DNA from: Yunchengibacter salinarum
Lineage (GTDB): Bacteria > Pseudomonadota > Alphaproteobacteria > Sphingomonadales > Kordiimonadaceae
Direction: 5' to 3'
Length of the DNA stretch: 64,000 bases
NCBI RefSeq assembly: GCF_037658235.1
Contig: NZ_JBBJLN010000002.1
Location: forward strand, 186,001-250,000
The notes below the pieces were generated by a model that saw only the letters and a program-made list of their open reading frames with translations, was not told the origin of the DNA and did no database searches. This document shows, in pieces, positions 50,825 to 59,808 of this stretch (the first letter of the stretch is position 1; each line of letters opens with the position of its first letter). The position numbers and the translations under genes were made by a program.

Positions 50825-52219
50825 CTATACCGGGGCCTGCTGGCCGCCGCCTTCGCCGGGGGCGGGAATACGCATACCTTCGTTCTGGTACTGGTTCAGC
50901 TTGTTCCTGAGCGTGCGGATGGAGATGCCCAATATGTTGGCCGCATGGGTCCGGTTGCCGAGGCAGTGCTTCAGCGTGTCGATGATGAGCTGCTTTTCCA
51001 CCTCCGCCACGGTCTGGCCCACCAGGCTGGCTTCGCCGCCCTCAGTGGTTTCACCGCCCGCTCCCCCGTCGCTGGCGGGTGTATCCTCGAAGGCGTGGTG
51101 CTGGGCATAGGCCATATTGCCGCTGGCATCGGGCAGCAGAATGGCATTGGTGCCGATTTCGTTCCCCGTGGCCAGCAAGACGGCGCGGTGCATGGTGTTT
51201 TCCAGCTCCCGCACATTGCCGGGCCAGTCATGCCGGGTCAGCATGGTCAGCGCGTCTTCCGACAGCTTGCGATCCGGCATGGAGTTCACGTCGGCATATT
51301 TGTTGGCGAAATGCTGGGCCAGGGCGCGCACGTCCTGGGGGCGGTCCCGCAGGCTCGGCACCTGGATATTGACCACGTTCAGGCGGAAGAACAGGTCTTC
51401 GCGGAAATTGCCGGCCTTGACCTCCTCCTGCATGTGGCGGTTGGAGGTGGCGATGATGCGGATATCCACGTCCACCGGCTTGGTGCCGCCCACCCGGTCG
51501 ATCTGGCGCTCCTGAATGGCGCGCAGCAGCTTGGCCTGAAGGCGCACGTCCATCTCGGAAATCTCGTCCAGCAGCAGGGTGCCGCCATTGGCTTCCTCGA
51601 ACTTGCCCACCCGGCGGGCCACGGCGCCGGTAAAGGCGCCCTTTTCATGGCCGAACAATTCCGATTCCAGCAGGTTTTCCGGGATGGCCGCACAGTTCAC
51701 CGCCACGAACGCCTTGTTGGCGCGGTGGCTTTTCTGATGGATGAAGCGGGCCATCACTTCCTTGCCGGTACCGCTTTCGCCGGTGATCAATATGCTGGCC
51801 TCGCTGGGGGCCACCTGTTCGGCGAGCGCCGCCACATTCTTCATGATCGGGTCCAGATAGATGAAGGACTGATCGTCCTGGGACACTGCCTGAAGCACGG
51901 CGGCGATCATGTCCGCCTCCGGGGGCAGGGGCACATATTCCTTGGCCCCGTTGCGGATCGCGCTGGCGGCGGCCTTGGGGTCCGCCCCGATGCCGCAGGC
52001 GATCACCGGAAGCGAGAAATGCTCCTGGCGCAGCTTTTCCACCAGATTCCCGATATTGAGCGAGACTTCCACCATCAGCAGGTCCGCGCCCTGATTGCGC
52101 AGAATGGCGAGCGCCCGCTCCTCGTCCGGTGCGTGGGTCACCTGCGCGCCCCGCTCCATGGCGATGCGGCTGGCACTTCCCAGTTGCCCGTCCAGTGTTC
52201 CAACAATCAGCAGTCGCAT
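50825..52219 (-). CDS. flbD: Sigma-54-dependent flagellar regulator FlbD
   Basis: Activates (and can repress) sigma-54 flagellar promoters for hook and filament genes. The N-terminal receiver-like domain (MRLLIVGTLDGQLGSASRIA) has Glu51 in LLMVEVSLN where the acceptor Asp normally lies. The AAA+ domain has Walker A GESGTGKEVMARF, the sigma-54 contact loop GAFTGA and Walker B GGTLLLDEISEM. The C-terminal Fis-type helix-turn-helix is GNRTHAANILGISIRTLRNK. At 464 residues it is normal for FlbD. ATG 52219. It lies between motA and flhA. Confidence 0.92.
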   Translation of the reverse strand: MRLLIVGTLDGQLGSASRIAMERGAQVTHAPDEERALAILRNQGADLLMVEVSLNIGNLVEKLRQEHFSLPVIACGIGADPKAAASAIRNGAKEYVPLPPEADMIAAVLQAVSQDDQSFIYLDPIMKNVAALAEQVAPSEASILITGESGTGKEVMARFIHQKSHRANKAFVAVNCAAIPENLLESELFGHEKGAFTGAVARRVGKFEEANGGTLLLDEISEMDVRLQAKLLRAIQERQIDRVGGTKPVDVDIRIIATSNRHMQEEVKAGNFREDLFFRLNVVNIQVPSLRDRPQDVRALAQHFANKYADVNSMPDRKLSEDALTMLTRHDWPGNVRELENTMHRAVLLATGNEIGTNAILLPDASGNMAYAQHHAFEDTPASDGGAGGETTEGGEASLVGQTVAEVEKQLIIDTLKHCLGNRTHAANILGISIRTLRNKLNQYQNEGMRIPAPGEGGGQQAPV

Positions 52220-52277
52220 GGTCTTTCTCCGTCTGCGTCTTCCGCGCGCGGGCCCTGCATGGCCCCTGGCGCCGCGG

Positions 52278-53042
52278 CTATTTGAAGAATTTCACCTGTT
52301 TGGCCGGCGGCAGGATGGTATTGAGCAGCATTTCCAGCCGCCTCGGGTTTTCCCGCCGCCCGATCGAGGCCGCCCCCATGGCATAGAGATTGTTCACCAG
52401 CGCCTCTTCCGAGGTGCAATGCTCGGTCTTGGCGGCCAGCGGAATGAACACCAGATGCGCCAGCAGGGCGCCGTACAGGGTGGTCAGCAGCGCCACCGCC
52501 ATGGCCGGGCCGATCTGCGAGGGATCGTCCAGGCTGCCCAGCATCTTCACCAGCCCGATCAGCGTGCCGATCAGGCCCATGGCCGGGGCCACATCCCCCG
52601 CCCGGCGCAGGAAATCCACCGCCTGCATGTGGCGGGACGATGTGGAGCTGGCTTCCCGCCGCAGCATCTGCTCGATCTCGTCCGCCTGGCTGCCGTCCAC
52701 CACCAACTGCATGGCCTTGGCCAGAAAGGGCCGGTGCCGCAGCCGGGGCACCAGCGCTTCCATCTTTTTCAGGTCGCCGGCCTTGCGGGCTTCATTGGCC
52801 AGGCGCAGCACGGTCAGCGCTTCCTGCGTCGGGTCTTTCTGGCCGTGGCGCAGCAGCACGAACACATCGCGCGGCAGGCGGATCATGTCACCCGGCGGGA
52901 AGCTGATGGCCGTGACGGCGAAGGTGCCGAGCACGACGATCAGCCCGCCCTGAACATTGAGAAAGGCCAGCGGGTCACCGCCGATCCAGATGGCGGTGAC
53001 AACCAGGGCAAAGGCCACGAACATGCCAATCACGGTACTCAT
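52278..53042 (-). CDS. motA: MotA-type flagellar stator / proton channel subunit
   Basis: A 254-residue membrane protein of the MotA/PomA (TolQ/ExbB) family with four helices. Two are N-terminal (VIGMFVAFALVVTAIWIGG; GGLIVVLGTFAVTAISF), and two follow a cytoplasmic loop that contacts FliG (GDVAPAMGLIGTLIGLVKML; AMAVALLTTLYGALLAHLVF), with the conserved Pro-Gly region. ATG 53042. No motB lies in this window, so its partner is encoded elsewhere or it serves another role in the operon. Flanked by fliN and flbD. Confidence 0.9.
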   Translation of the reverse strand: MSTVIGMFVAFALVVTAIWIGGDPLAFLNVQGGLIVVLGTFAVTAISFPPGDMIRLPRDVFVLLRHGQKDPTQEALTVLRLANEARKAGDLKKMEALVPRLRHRPFLAKAMQLVVDGSQADEIEQMLRREASSTSSRHMQAVDFLRRAGDVAPAMGLIGTLIGLVKMLGSLDDPSQIGPAMAVALLTTLYGALLAHLVFIPLAAKTEHCTSEEALVNNLYAMGAASIGRRENPRRLEMLLNTILPPAKQVKFFK

Positions 53043-53100
53043 GAAGCGCCCCCCACCACGGGGATGCGCCGGGCGTTTACGAGGCGCGGCCCGGTCAGCA

Positions 53101-53472
53101 TCAGTTGTCGTCCAGCTTGATGATTTCCGTCATGGTGACGCCCAGATGCTCTTCCACGAGCACCACCTCGCCGCGCGCCACCAGCCGGTTGTTCACATAA
53201 ATGTCGATGGCCTCACCCACCTTTCGGTCCAGCTCCACCACGGCGCCGGGCGCCAGCTTCAGAAGCTGGCTGATTTCCAGCTTCGATTTGCCAAGCACCG
53301 CCTGAACCCGTACCGGCACGTCATAGACCGGCTCCAGGTCCGACGCGGCGCGCTGTTCCTGATCCGCCTTCTTGGCCAGGTCCGGCGCGCGGTCGTCGCT
53401 GGAGCTCACATCGTCGAGCCCCATGCCTGCGCCGCCATTGCCGTCCCCCTGATCCTGTTCGTCTTCAGCCAT
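53101..53472 (-). CDS. fliN: Flagellar motor switch protein FliN
   Basis: C-ring component controlling rotation direction and docking the export ATPase complex. The acidic, disordered N-terminal 45 residues precede the SpoA domain: YDVPVRVQAVLGKSKLEISQ, LLKLAPGAVVELDRKVGEAI and NNRLVARGEVVLVEEHLGV. At 123 residues it is normal. ATG 53472. Cotranscribed after fliH. FliM is not in the window. Confidence 0.95.
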   Translation of the reverse strand: MAEDEQDQGDGNGGAGMGLDDVSSSDDRAPDLAKKADQEQRAASDLEPVYDVPVRVQAVLGKSKLEISQLLKLAPGAVVELDRKVGEAIDIYVNNRLVARGEVVLVEEHLGVTMTEIIKLDDN

Positions 53473-53510
53473 AGATGCTGCCCTTCATCCTGTTGCCCTG
53501 GCCGGGTTGG

Positions 53511-54293
53511 TCATTGCTTGTTGTCGCCATCGCTTCGGGTGTCGCTCTCGCCCTCGGCTTCGCTCTCGCCCGTGGTGTCGCTCTCGCCGTCGCCCTCGGC
53601 CTCGCTCCGGTTCTCGCCCCCGGTTGTGGAGGTTTCTTCCGGTGTCGCCCGGTTTTCCAGATCGGCGAGCGGGTCTTCCTCTCCCAGAAAGGATTCGAGC
53701 GCGTTGGAAATGCCCTGATGGATGGCGTCCATGTCCCGAACCAGGCTGCCGTCCGGCCATTGGACGCTCATGTCCTGTGGCGACAGGGACGGGTCCGTGG
53801 TCACCGCCAGTTCGCCGCCGAAATCCAGTCGCTCGGCCTGTTGATGCAGCCGGGGTTCGATCTGTTCCTTCACCTGCTCGTTCAGCCGCACGGTGATGCG
53901 CGGCGCCGCCAGTGCGGTTTCCAGACAGTCCGACACCAGCTGCTCGATATCGTCGGTGGCGTTGGTATTGGCGAGCGACGGGGCCATCTTGTTGATGATG
54001 GCGCGGGTCAGGCTCACCATGTCCCGTTTCAGGCTGTCCACCAGTGCCGCGCGCTCGTCGAACAGTTGCCGCGTCACCCCGGACAGGTGGCCCAGCGCCT
54101 CCTCGGTGGCTTTCTCTATGCTGGCAAGGGCTTCCTGCCGGCCCTGTTCCACCCCCTGAGAAAGGCCGTCCTGAAAGGCCTGCTGCCGGGTGGTCTCCAC
54201 CTCCTGGCGCAGCCGTGCCACTTCCGCTTCGAGCTGGGAATGCCCCTGGCTTTCGAAGTTTCGGTCGAACTGGAATTTGACCGCCTTGGTCAT
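53511..54293 (-). CDS. fliH: Flagellar assembly protein FliH
   Basis: Regulatory stator of the FliI ATPase. It has an N-terminal coiled coil (LEAEVARLRQEVETTRQQAF with GLSQGVEQGRQEAL, including GxxxG-like spacing) and a conserved C-terminal domain (AINNK-type helix AIINKMAPSLAN, PRITVRLNEQVKEQIEPRL). The last 55 residues are a Glu/Ser/Gly/Asp-rich acidic tail without known role. At 260 residues it is slightly longer than average because of that tail. ATG 54293. It lies between fliG and fliN. Confidence 0.88.
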   Translation of the reverse strand: MTKAVKFQFDRNFESQGHSQLEAEVARLRQEVETTRQQAFQDGLSQGVEQGRQEALASIEKATEEALGHLSGVTRQLFDERAALVDSLKRDMVSLTRAIINKMAPSLANTNATDDIEQLVSDCLETALAAPRITVRLNEQVKEQIEPRLHQQAERLDFGGELAVTTDPSLSPQDMSVQWPDGSLVRDMDAIHQGISNALESFLGEEDPLADLENRATPEETSTTGGENRSEAEGDGESDTTGESEAEGESDTRSDGDNKQ

Positions 54294-54321
54294 GCCGTTA
54301 TCGCCCCTTGTGTGCCGATCA

Positions 54322-55347
54322 TCAGTAAACCAGCTCGTCTTCGCCCTTGTTGTCCGACAGCAGGACTTCGCCGGCTTCCGCCAGGTCCTTGGCCTTGTTG
54401 ACCATTTCCATCTGCGCCTCGTCCACGTCCCGCAGGCGCACCGGCCCCATGGCCTCCATGTCCTCGCGCAGGATCTTGGCCGCGCGCTCCGACATGTTGG
54501 AGAAAAACAGATCCCGGAGCGTGTCGCTGGCGCCCTTCATGGCGACGGCCAGCTTGTCCTTGTCCACATTGCGTAGCAGCGTCTGTACGCCTTGCGGGTC
54601 CAGATTGGCCAGATCCTCGAAGGTGAACATCAGCGCCCGGATGCGTTCGGCGGAATCGCGGTTGCGGTCTTCCAGCGCGGACAGGAAGCGGCTTTCCGAG
54701 GCGCGATCCAGATAGTTGAAGATTTCGGCGATGGTCTCGTGGCTGTCACGCTGGCTGGTGCGCGCCAGATTGTTCATGAATTCCACCCGCAGGGTCTGCT
54801 CCACCTTGTCCAGAATGTCCTTCTGGACCGCTTCCATGCGCAGCATCCGCATGACCACTTCCATCGAAAAGTCTTCCGGCAGTACGGACAGAACGCGCGC
54901 CGCATGTTCCGGCTTGATCTTCTGCAACACCACCGCAACGGTCTGCGGATATTCGTTCTTGAGATAACTGGCCAGCACCACTTCGTTCACATTGCCCAGC
55001 TTGTCCCACATGGTGCGCCCGGCGGGGCCGCGGATCTCGTCCATGATCTGGCCCACCTGGTCTTCCGGCATGATCTTTTTGAGCAGCCGTTCGGTGCTGT
55101 CGAAGGAGCCGTTCAGATTGCCCACGGTGGAGACCTGGGAGGCGAAGTCCACAAACAGTTCCTCCACCACGCGGGCCTCGATCTGGCCCAGGGCGGAAAT
55201 GTGCTGGGACAGTTCCTTCACCTCGTCAGAGCTGAGCGATTCCCAGATGACCCGGCCATGTTCCTCGCCAATGGCCAGCATGAAGGATGCCGCCTTTTGC
55301 GGGCCCGACATCTTGGTCAGGTCGGTCATCTTGCCTTCTTCAGCCAT
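54322..55347 (-). CDS. fliG: Flagellar motor switch protein FliG
   Basis: C-ring protein that contacts MotA and transmits torque. The N-terminal domain (SGPQKAASFMLAIGEEHGRV) binds FliF. The middle domain has the EHAARVLSVLPEDFSMEVVM region (HP/EHPQ-type motif in EYPQTVAVVLQKIKPEHAA). The C-terminal charged torque helix spans FTFEDLANLDPQGVQTLLRN. At 341 residues it is normal. ATG 55347 with AAGGGA upstream is chosen over a Met seven codons earlier. Confidence 0.95.
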   Translation of the reverse strand: MAEEGKMTDLTKMSGPQKAASFMLAIGEEHGRVIWESLSSDEVKELSQHISALGQIEARVVEELFVDFASQVSTVGNLNGSFDSTERLLKKIMPEDQVGQIMDEIRGPAGRTMWDKLGNVNEVVLASYLKNEYPQTVAVVLQKIKPEHAARVLSVLPEDFSMEVVMRMLRMEAVQKDILDKVEQTLRVEFMNNLARTSQRDSHETIAEIFNYLDRASESRFLSALEDRNRDSAERIRALMFTFEDLANLDPQGVQTLLRNVDKDKLAVAMKGASDTLRDLFFSNMSERAAKILREDMEAMGPVRLRDVDEAQMEMVNKAKDLAEAGEVLLSDNKGEDELVY

Positions 55348-55419
55348 GGTCGGTCCCTTTCCCGTCACTCATATCCGCACTCATGTCCCGCACATCATGG
55401 GGGCGGTGTGCGCCTTGCC

Positions 55420-57153
55420 TCAACTATCCGCGTACAGCCACTGTCGCACAATGGCCACGGAATCATCCGGGTTGGCCTGGATGATATCGGCCACCTTCTT
55501 GATGGCGGATTCCTGAATGCGCCCTTCCACCTGGGCCACATCGATCCGGCTTTCGGTGTTCAGGTCGTCCAGGTTGAATTCGCCTTTCTGCTGGGCCTGC
55601 CGGATCAGGGCCCTGGCCCGATCATCGCCCCGCGCCGCCGCCGACAGCATTTCCGGCGTGATGGAGCCGTCGTCAGGGGCCTGCAAGGCCAGTTGCTCCC
55701 GATCCTGTTCCATTTCGGCGGCGAGGCGGGCCTGTTCCTGTTGCTGGGCTTCCTTCATCATCTGGGCATCGGGGATCGCCTCCAGAATACGGGAGACCAG
55801 GGGGCGAATCACGGTCAACAGAACCAGCGTGGCCACCAGTATGAGACCGCCCACCTGCAAGAGCTGGAAGATGTCCTGCTTTTCGAAGCCCATGATGTTG
55901 ATCTGGGTCTGCTGGTCCAGCATGGGGGGCGGATCGGCAAAGCGCATGGCCTGCACCGTCACGGCGTCACCGCGTTCCGCATTATAGGGAATGGCTGTCA
56001 GCACCAGTTCCCTGAGCGCGTCGATTTCATCTTCCGTGCGGTCCTGATAATTGGTGGTCTCGCCCTGATCGTTCTTTTCCCGGATGCCATCCACCAGCAC
56101 CGCCACGCGCACCCGATCCACCGTGCCCGGTTCGCTGACCACCACGGTTTCGGTGCGGCTGTTCTGGAAATCGGTGCGTTCCTCCACCCGTTCCTCGCTG
56201 CTGCCGGGGCCGCTGGAGGCGTTGTTGTCCGCGTCGGGCAGGTTGTTGCCCACGGTGACGGAGCCGCTCTCCTCCCGCTCGGAGCTCTGCTCCTCGATCA
56301 CGGTCTGGGCGGCCACCACCTGCCCCGCCGGGTCGAAGCGGGTTTCGGAGCGGGTGGTGCGGCTCATGTTCATCTCAACCGATACTTCAGCGCGCACATT
56401 GCCCCGGCCAACGCGGCTGGCCAGCAGGCTTTCCACCTTGTTGCGATAGCGTTGCTCCATCGCCATGCGGGCTTCTTCCAGCGATGAGAAACTGCCCATT
56501 CCCTCGCCGCCGCTACCTTTGGACAACAAGCGCCCGCTGGTGTCCGTGATGGTGACGCGCCCCGGCGAGAGGCCGGGTATGGCGCTGGCCACCAGGGCCT
56601 GAATCGACTGGGCGTGGGCTTCGGTAACGCCCATGCCGCGCGGCTTGATCACGATGGCGGCGGAAGGTTCGTCCGCATCCCGCTGGAACGGGCGCCGTTC
56701 GGGCATCACGATATGAACGCGGGCTTCCTGCACGGACTGGATGAAGCTGATGGTGCGCGACAGTTCCCCTTCCACCGCGCGCACATAATTCACATTGAGC
56801 TCGAAACTGGTGCGGCCAAAGGAACTGTCCTCGTCGAACAGTTCCATGCCCACCACATTGCCGGCCAGCCCCTCGCCGGCGAGCGACAGGCGCAGGCGGT
56901 CCACTTCCCCTTCGGGCACCTTGATGATGGTGCCGCCCGCATCGGTTTCATAGGGGATGTTCTGGGCATCCAGACGCTGGGCTATATCGGACGCGGCGGC
57001 CGGTTGCAGATCGCTGTAGAGCACCGTCATCGGCGACGATTGCAACTGGCCGATGATCAGGCCGAAAAAGCCGATGGTGACGGCCCCCACGACGCCAATG
57101 ATGATCAGGCGCGTGGTGCCGAGATTCTGTACGAATTGCCGCAGCGCTTCCAA
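55420..57153 (-). CDS. fliF: Flagellar MS-ring protein FliF
   Basis: Forms the membrane ring at the base of the flagellum and is the first assembled part. Two membrane helices flank the periplasmic ring-building domains: one near residue 20-40 (LIIIGVVGAVTIGFFGLIIG) and one near residue 435-455 (LQVGGLILVATLVLLTVIRP). VNYVRAVEGELSRTISFIQS is the conserved ring motif. The C-terminus that binds FliG ends AIVRQWLYADS. At 577 residues it is normal. The start is TTG 57153; no in-frame ATG or GTG fits. It is the first gene of the long operon. Confidence 0.95.
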   Translation of the reverse strand: MEALRQFVQNLGTTRLIIIGVVGAVTIGFFGLIIGQLQSSPMTVLYSDLQPAAASDIAQRLDAQNIPYETDAGGTIIKVPEGEVDRLRLSLAGEGLAGNVVGMELFDEDSSFGRTSFELNVNYVRAVEGELSRTISFIQSVQEARVHIVMPERRPFQRDADEPSAAIVIKPRGMGVTEAHAQSIQALVASAIPGLSPGRVTITDTSGRLLSKGSGGEGMGSFSSLEEARMAMEQRYRNKVESLLASRVGRGNVRAEVSVEMNMSRTTRSETRFDPAGQVVAAQTVIEEQSSEREESGSVTVGNNLPDADNNASSGPGSSEERVEERTDFQNSRTETVVVSEPGTVDRVRVAVLVDGIREKNDQGETTNYQDRTEDEIDALRELVLTAIPYNAERGDAVTVQAMRFADPPPMLDQQTQINIMGFEKQDIFQLLQVGGLILVATLVLLTVIRPLVSRILEAIPDAQMMKEAQQQEQARLAAEMEQDREQLALQAPDDGSITPEMLSAAARGDDRARALIRQAQQKGEFNLDDLNTESRIDVAQVEGRIQESAIKKVADIIQANPDDSVAIVRQWLYADS

Positions 57154-57541
57154 TTGCAGTCCCGCTCTTCCACCGGCTCATGGCCGGTCTGGTTCATTCC
57201 GTCGCCGGGCCGGGGCACCTGTTTCCAAACCGGCCCCCGCCTGTTTACGGCCAGCAAAAGCCGGGCCACTCTCGCCGGGCGGGCTTCGGCGGCGCAGGGC
57301 CTTGACCCTTCTGGGGAATTTGGCCCGTCAACCGCCTGTCCGCCCGTTTCGTCCGCACTCTAGCAGGGGCGGAGTCGCCCACACAATGCTGTTCTTTGGG
57401 CCGTTTGTTCGGGCCGTCTCCCCGGCATACTGGATCAGGGAGAGTAAAGACGAGGTTAAAATAGGCAAATATTGCCTAACCTCAAGCGCTGATTTCGGCC
57501 TGAAGGGTGGGCGGCAACCTTGAAGCGGGGTTCGCGGATCG
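57154..57541. promoter_or_regulatory. fliF operon upstream region with compound inverted repeat
   Basis: A 388-nt gap between sciP and fliF with no credible gene. At 57452-57483, GAGGTTA and TAACCTC form perfect outer arms around AGGCAA-ATA-TTGCCT (57463-57477), an unusually AT-rich, symmetrical block about 300 nt before fliF. It includes a TTAA (57456-57459), but not a full CtrA site. It is a candidate operator for the flagellar operon. Confidence 0.4.
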
Positions 57542-57832
57542 TCAGCCCTGCTGGCGGCGGTATTGCTGGGCGCGGGTGACCCGAAGCCCCGCCAGACCGT
57601 TGCGGTCAATGGCTTCCTGCCAGGCGAGGAATTCCTCTATGGACAGGGCATACATGCGGCAGGCTTCATCCAGGGTCAGCAGGCCGCCACGCACGGCCAT
57701 GACCACCTGCGCCTTGCGGCGGATCACCCATCGTTTGGTGTTGGTATCCGGCAGATCCTCGCGGGTCATTGCCGTCTGGTCCGGCCCCATAACGGATTCG
57801 GGCCGGTTTCCATCCTCATTCTGTTGTTCCAT
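57542..57832 (-). CDS. sciP: CtrA inhibitor SciP (DUF1153)
   Basis: Small helix-turn-helix protein that binds CtrA at its promoters and blocks RNA polymerase recruitment, shutting off CtrA-driven genes in G1. After a variable N-terminus, TKRWVIRRKAQVVMAVRGGL, LTLDEACRMYALSIEEFLAW and QEAIDRNGLAGLRVTRAQQY match the DUF1153/SciP family throughout. At 96 residues it is the expected size. ATG 57832. It lies next to the fliF operon and in the same window as chpT and ctrA, fitting a CtrA-controlled motility cluster. Confidence 0.94.
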   Translation of the reverse strand: MEQQNEDGNRPESVMGPDQTAMTREDLPDTNTKRWVIRRKAQVVMAVRGGLLTLDEACRMYALSIEEFLAWQEAIDRNGLAGLRVTRAQQYRRQQG

Positions 57833-58200
57833 GTGGCACCCATTTACTACTCACGCAACTCACGCCGATACACTGGCGGCGCATCCATGCCTCGTCTTGA
57901 ACCGCCGGACACCCGTGAACCGGATGCGGCGTTTCGCTGCCACTTTGAACAAGGCCGATGCCAACCCACCGGCATCGAAGGATGGCGCAGGATGATGGGG
58001 GCAAGGTGTGAATTGAAAGTTAAAAATTGACCTATTCTGATCACAATCCTGCTACCAGGGGGTGTGTTTCTGTGATCGGCGGATAACCAGGCAGGAATAA
58101 GGGGCGGAAAAAGCATCGGGCCGCCCCTTTTTGGGGCGACCCGATGGCAGCATGACGATGGCGCGGGGCGCCTGGCCCCGAACCGGGAGCCCTGATGGCA
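57833..58200. promoter_or_regulatory. sciP upstream region and flgE terminator
   Basis: A 368-nt gap without a gene. GTTAAAAATTG at about 58018-58028 gives a TTAAC half-site on the sciP side, consistent with CtrA control but not a full site. CTGATCACA near 58038 and TGTGATCGG near 58071 form a spaced inverted pair. The hairpin at 58101-58132 is listed separately. Confidence 0.35.
58101..58132. terminator. Hairpin terminator after flgE
   Basis: GGGGCGG (58101-58107) pairs with CCGCCCC (58121-58127) over a 13-nt loop. On the plus side it is followed by TTTTT; on the minus (flgE) side by TTATT. It lies about 70 nt beyond the flgE stop. Confidence 0.5.
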
Positions 58201-59706
58201 TCAGACCAACTGGGTCAGTTCCGTCAGAATCTCGTCGGACGTGGTGATGATCCGCGTGGATGCGGAAAACGCCCGCTGCATCTTGATCAGGTCGGCGAAC
58301 TCATTGGCCAGATCCACCGTGGAAAGCTCCAGCGAGTTGGGCGAAACCTTGCCCGCGCCCCCTTCATTGGGGTTGTTCAGGGTGAAGTTGCCGGAACTGT
58401 CGGACGCGCCAAAGGCGTTGCCCTGCCGCCGGTTCAACCCTTCGGGGTTGGAGAAGGTGGCCACCGGCAGGCGGAACACGGTCTTGGCCAGACCGTTCTT
58501 GAACAGCGCGTTCACGTCGCCGTTCTCGGTGATCTGGATGCCGTTCACATTGTCGAACTGGGCACCGTCCACCGCGGTGGAGATCACCGTGGACTGGCTG
58601 TCGAAGTGGGTGAAGCCGTTGGTTTCCGTATCCGTACCGGCTTCGTAATCGATCTGGCTGGTGGCGGCGTTGGAAATGCCGTCATTCCAGTCGATCATCA
58701 GGCCGCTGTTCTGGTTGTTCAGCACGTTTTCGTCCGCCAGGCCGTCGCCATCGGCATCGGTGCTGGGGTCGGTCACATCCCCGGCGCTCAGGTCGCTGGG
58801 CAACGGGCTGTGTACCACATTGCGCAGATTGCTGTTGCCAAGATCGATGCTGCCATCCGGGTTGAAGGTCAGCGTGCCGCGCCCGATCAGGCCGTTGCTG
58901 CCATGGGCGCCGTTCAGTTCCGACGGATTGTCCGCATAGACCTCGAAGGTCCAGGCATTGGATGCGGTTTTCTTGAAGGCGCTGACCACGGTGTGCGCCT
59001 GACCCAGGCTGTCGAACACCGTCACATTGGTCTCGAAATCGGCGGTGACGGTGCGGCCGCCGGTGGCCGTGCCGTTGGCGGTAAGGGCGCCGATATTACT
59101 GGGGTCCGTCAGCGGTGCGCCATTGCTGAGATTGGTCGTCAGCGGCTGGGTGGAGCTTTGCAGGTTCGCCCGGATGGATACCTCATCCGTGGCCTCGGCA
59201 ATGCCGTTCAGATTGTCGATATTGATGGGCTCCAGATTGCGCAGGTCCTGGCGGTTATTGGTGATGTTGCCCTGCGTATCCAGAATGTTGCCCTGGTTAT
59301 CCAGCGGCCAGCCCAGCAGGTTCTGCCCGGCGGTGTTGACCAGGAAGCCCTTGTTGTCCTGCGTGAAGGAGCCGGCGCGGGTGAACAGGGTCTCGCCCGT
59401 CTTGTCTTCCGGGTCCACCGCGTTGCGCACCACGAAGAAACCGGCGCCGTCAATGGCCAGATCGGTGGTGGAGGCGGACGGCTCCAGCAGGCCCTGGCCG
59501 CTCACCAGTGTGGTGGACGATGCCCGCACCCCGCCCGGCGAGAAGCTTTGCAGGGCTTCCGTTTCGGTCACGAGGGTGGAGAAGTTGGTGCGCGTCTCCT
59601 TGTAGCCCACCGTGTTGACGTTGGTGATGTTGTCACTGATGACACCGATGCCTTCGCCGAAGGCCTGAAGCCCGGATACACCGGTGGAAAGCGCCGTGAA
59701 TGCCAT
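58201..59706 (-). CDS. flgE: Flagellar hook protein FlgE
   Basis: Structural subunit of the hook, exported by the flagellar gate. The N-terminal D0 motif TALSTGVSGLQAFGEGIGVI followed by SDNITNVNTVGYKETRTNFS and the C-terminal VDLANEFADLIKMQRAFSAS are diagnostic of rod/hook proteins. The middle includes TVTADFETNVTVFDSLGQAH, the FlgE-specific domain. At 501 residues it is normal. ATG 59706 with AAGGAG upstream. Downstream of flgD on the same strand. Confidence 0.95.
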   Translation of the reverse strand: MAFTALSTGVSGLQAFGEGIGVISDNITNVNTVGYKETRTNFSTLVTETEALQSFSPGGVRASSTTLVSGQGLLEPSASTTDLAIDGAGFFVVRNAVDPEDKTGETLFTRAGSFTQDNKGFLVNTAGQNLLGWPLDNQGNILDTQGNITNNRQDLRNLEPINIDNLNGIAEATDEVSIRANLQSSTQPLTTNLSNGAPLTDPSNIGALTANGTATGGRTVTADFETNVTVFDSLGQAHTVVSAFKKTASNAWTFEVYADNPSELNGAHGSNGLIGRGTLTFNPDGSIDLGNSNLRNVVHSPLPSDLSAGDVTDPSTDADGDGLADENVLNNQNSGLMIDWNDGISNAATSQIDYEAGTDTETNGFTHFDSQSTVISTAVDGAQFDNVNGIQITENGDVNALFKNGLAKTVFRLPVATFSNPEGLNRRQGNAFGASDSSGNFTLNNPNEGGAGKVSPNSLELSTVDLANEFADLIKMQRAFSASTRIITTSDEILTELTQLV

Positions 59707-59808
59707 GTCTTGTCTCCTTGAATGCTCACGTCGTCATGCTGTTCTGGCATTCTGCCCTTTGACCAGGGTGGCCCCATACTGCGGCCACCCGGTTTCATGC
59801 CGCGTCGA

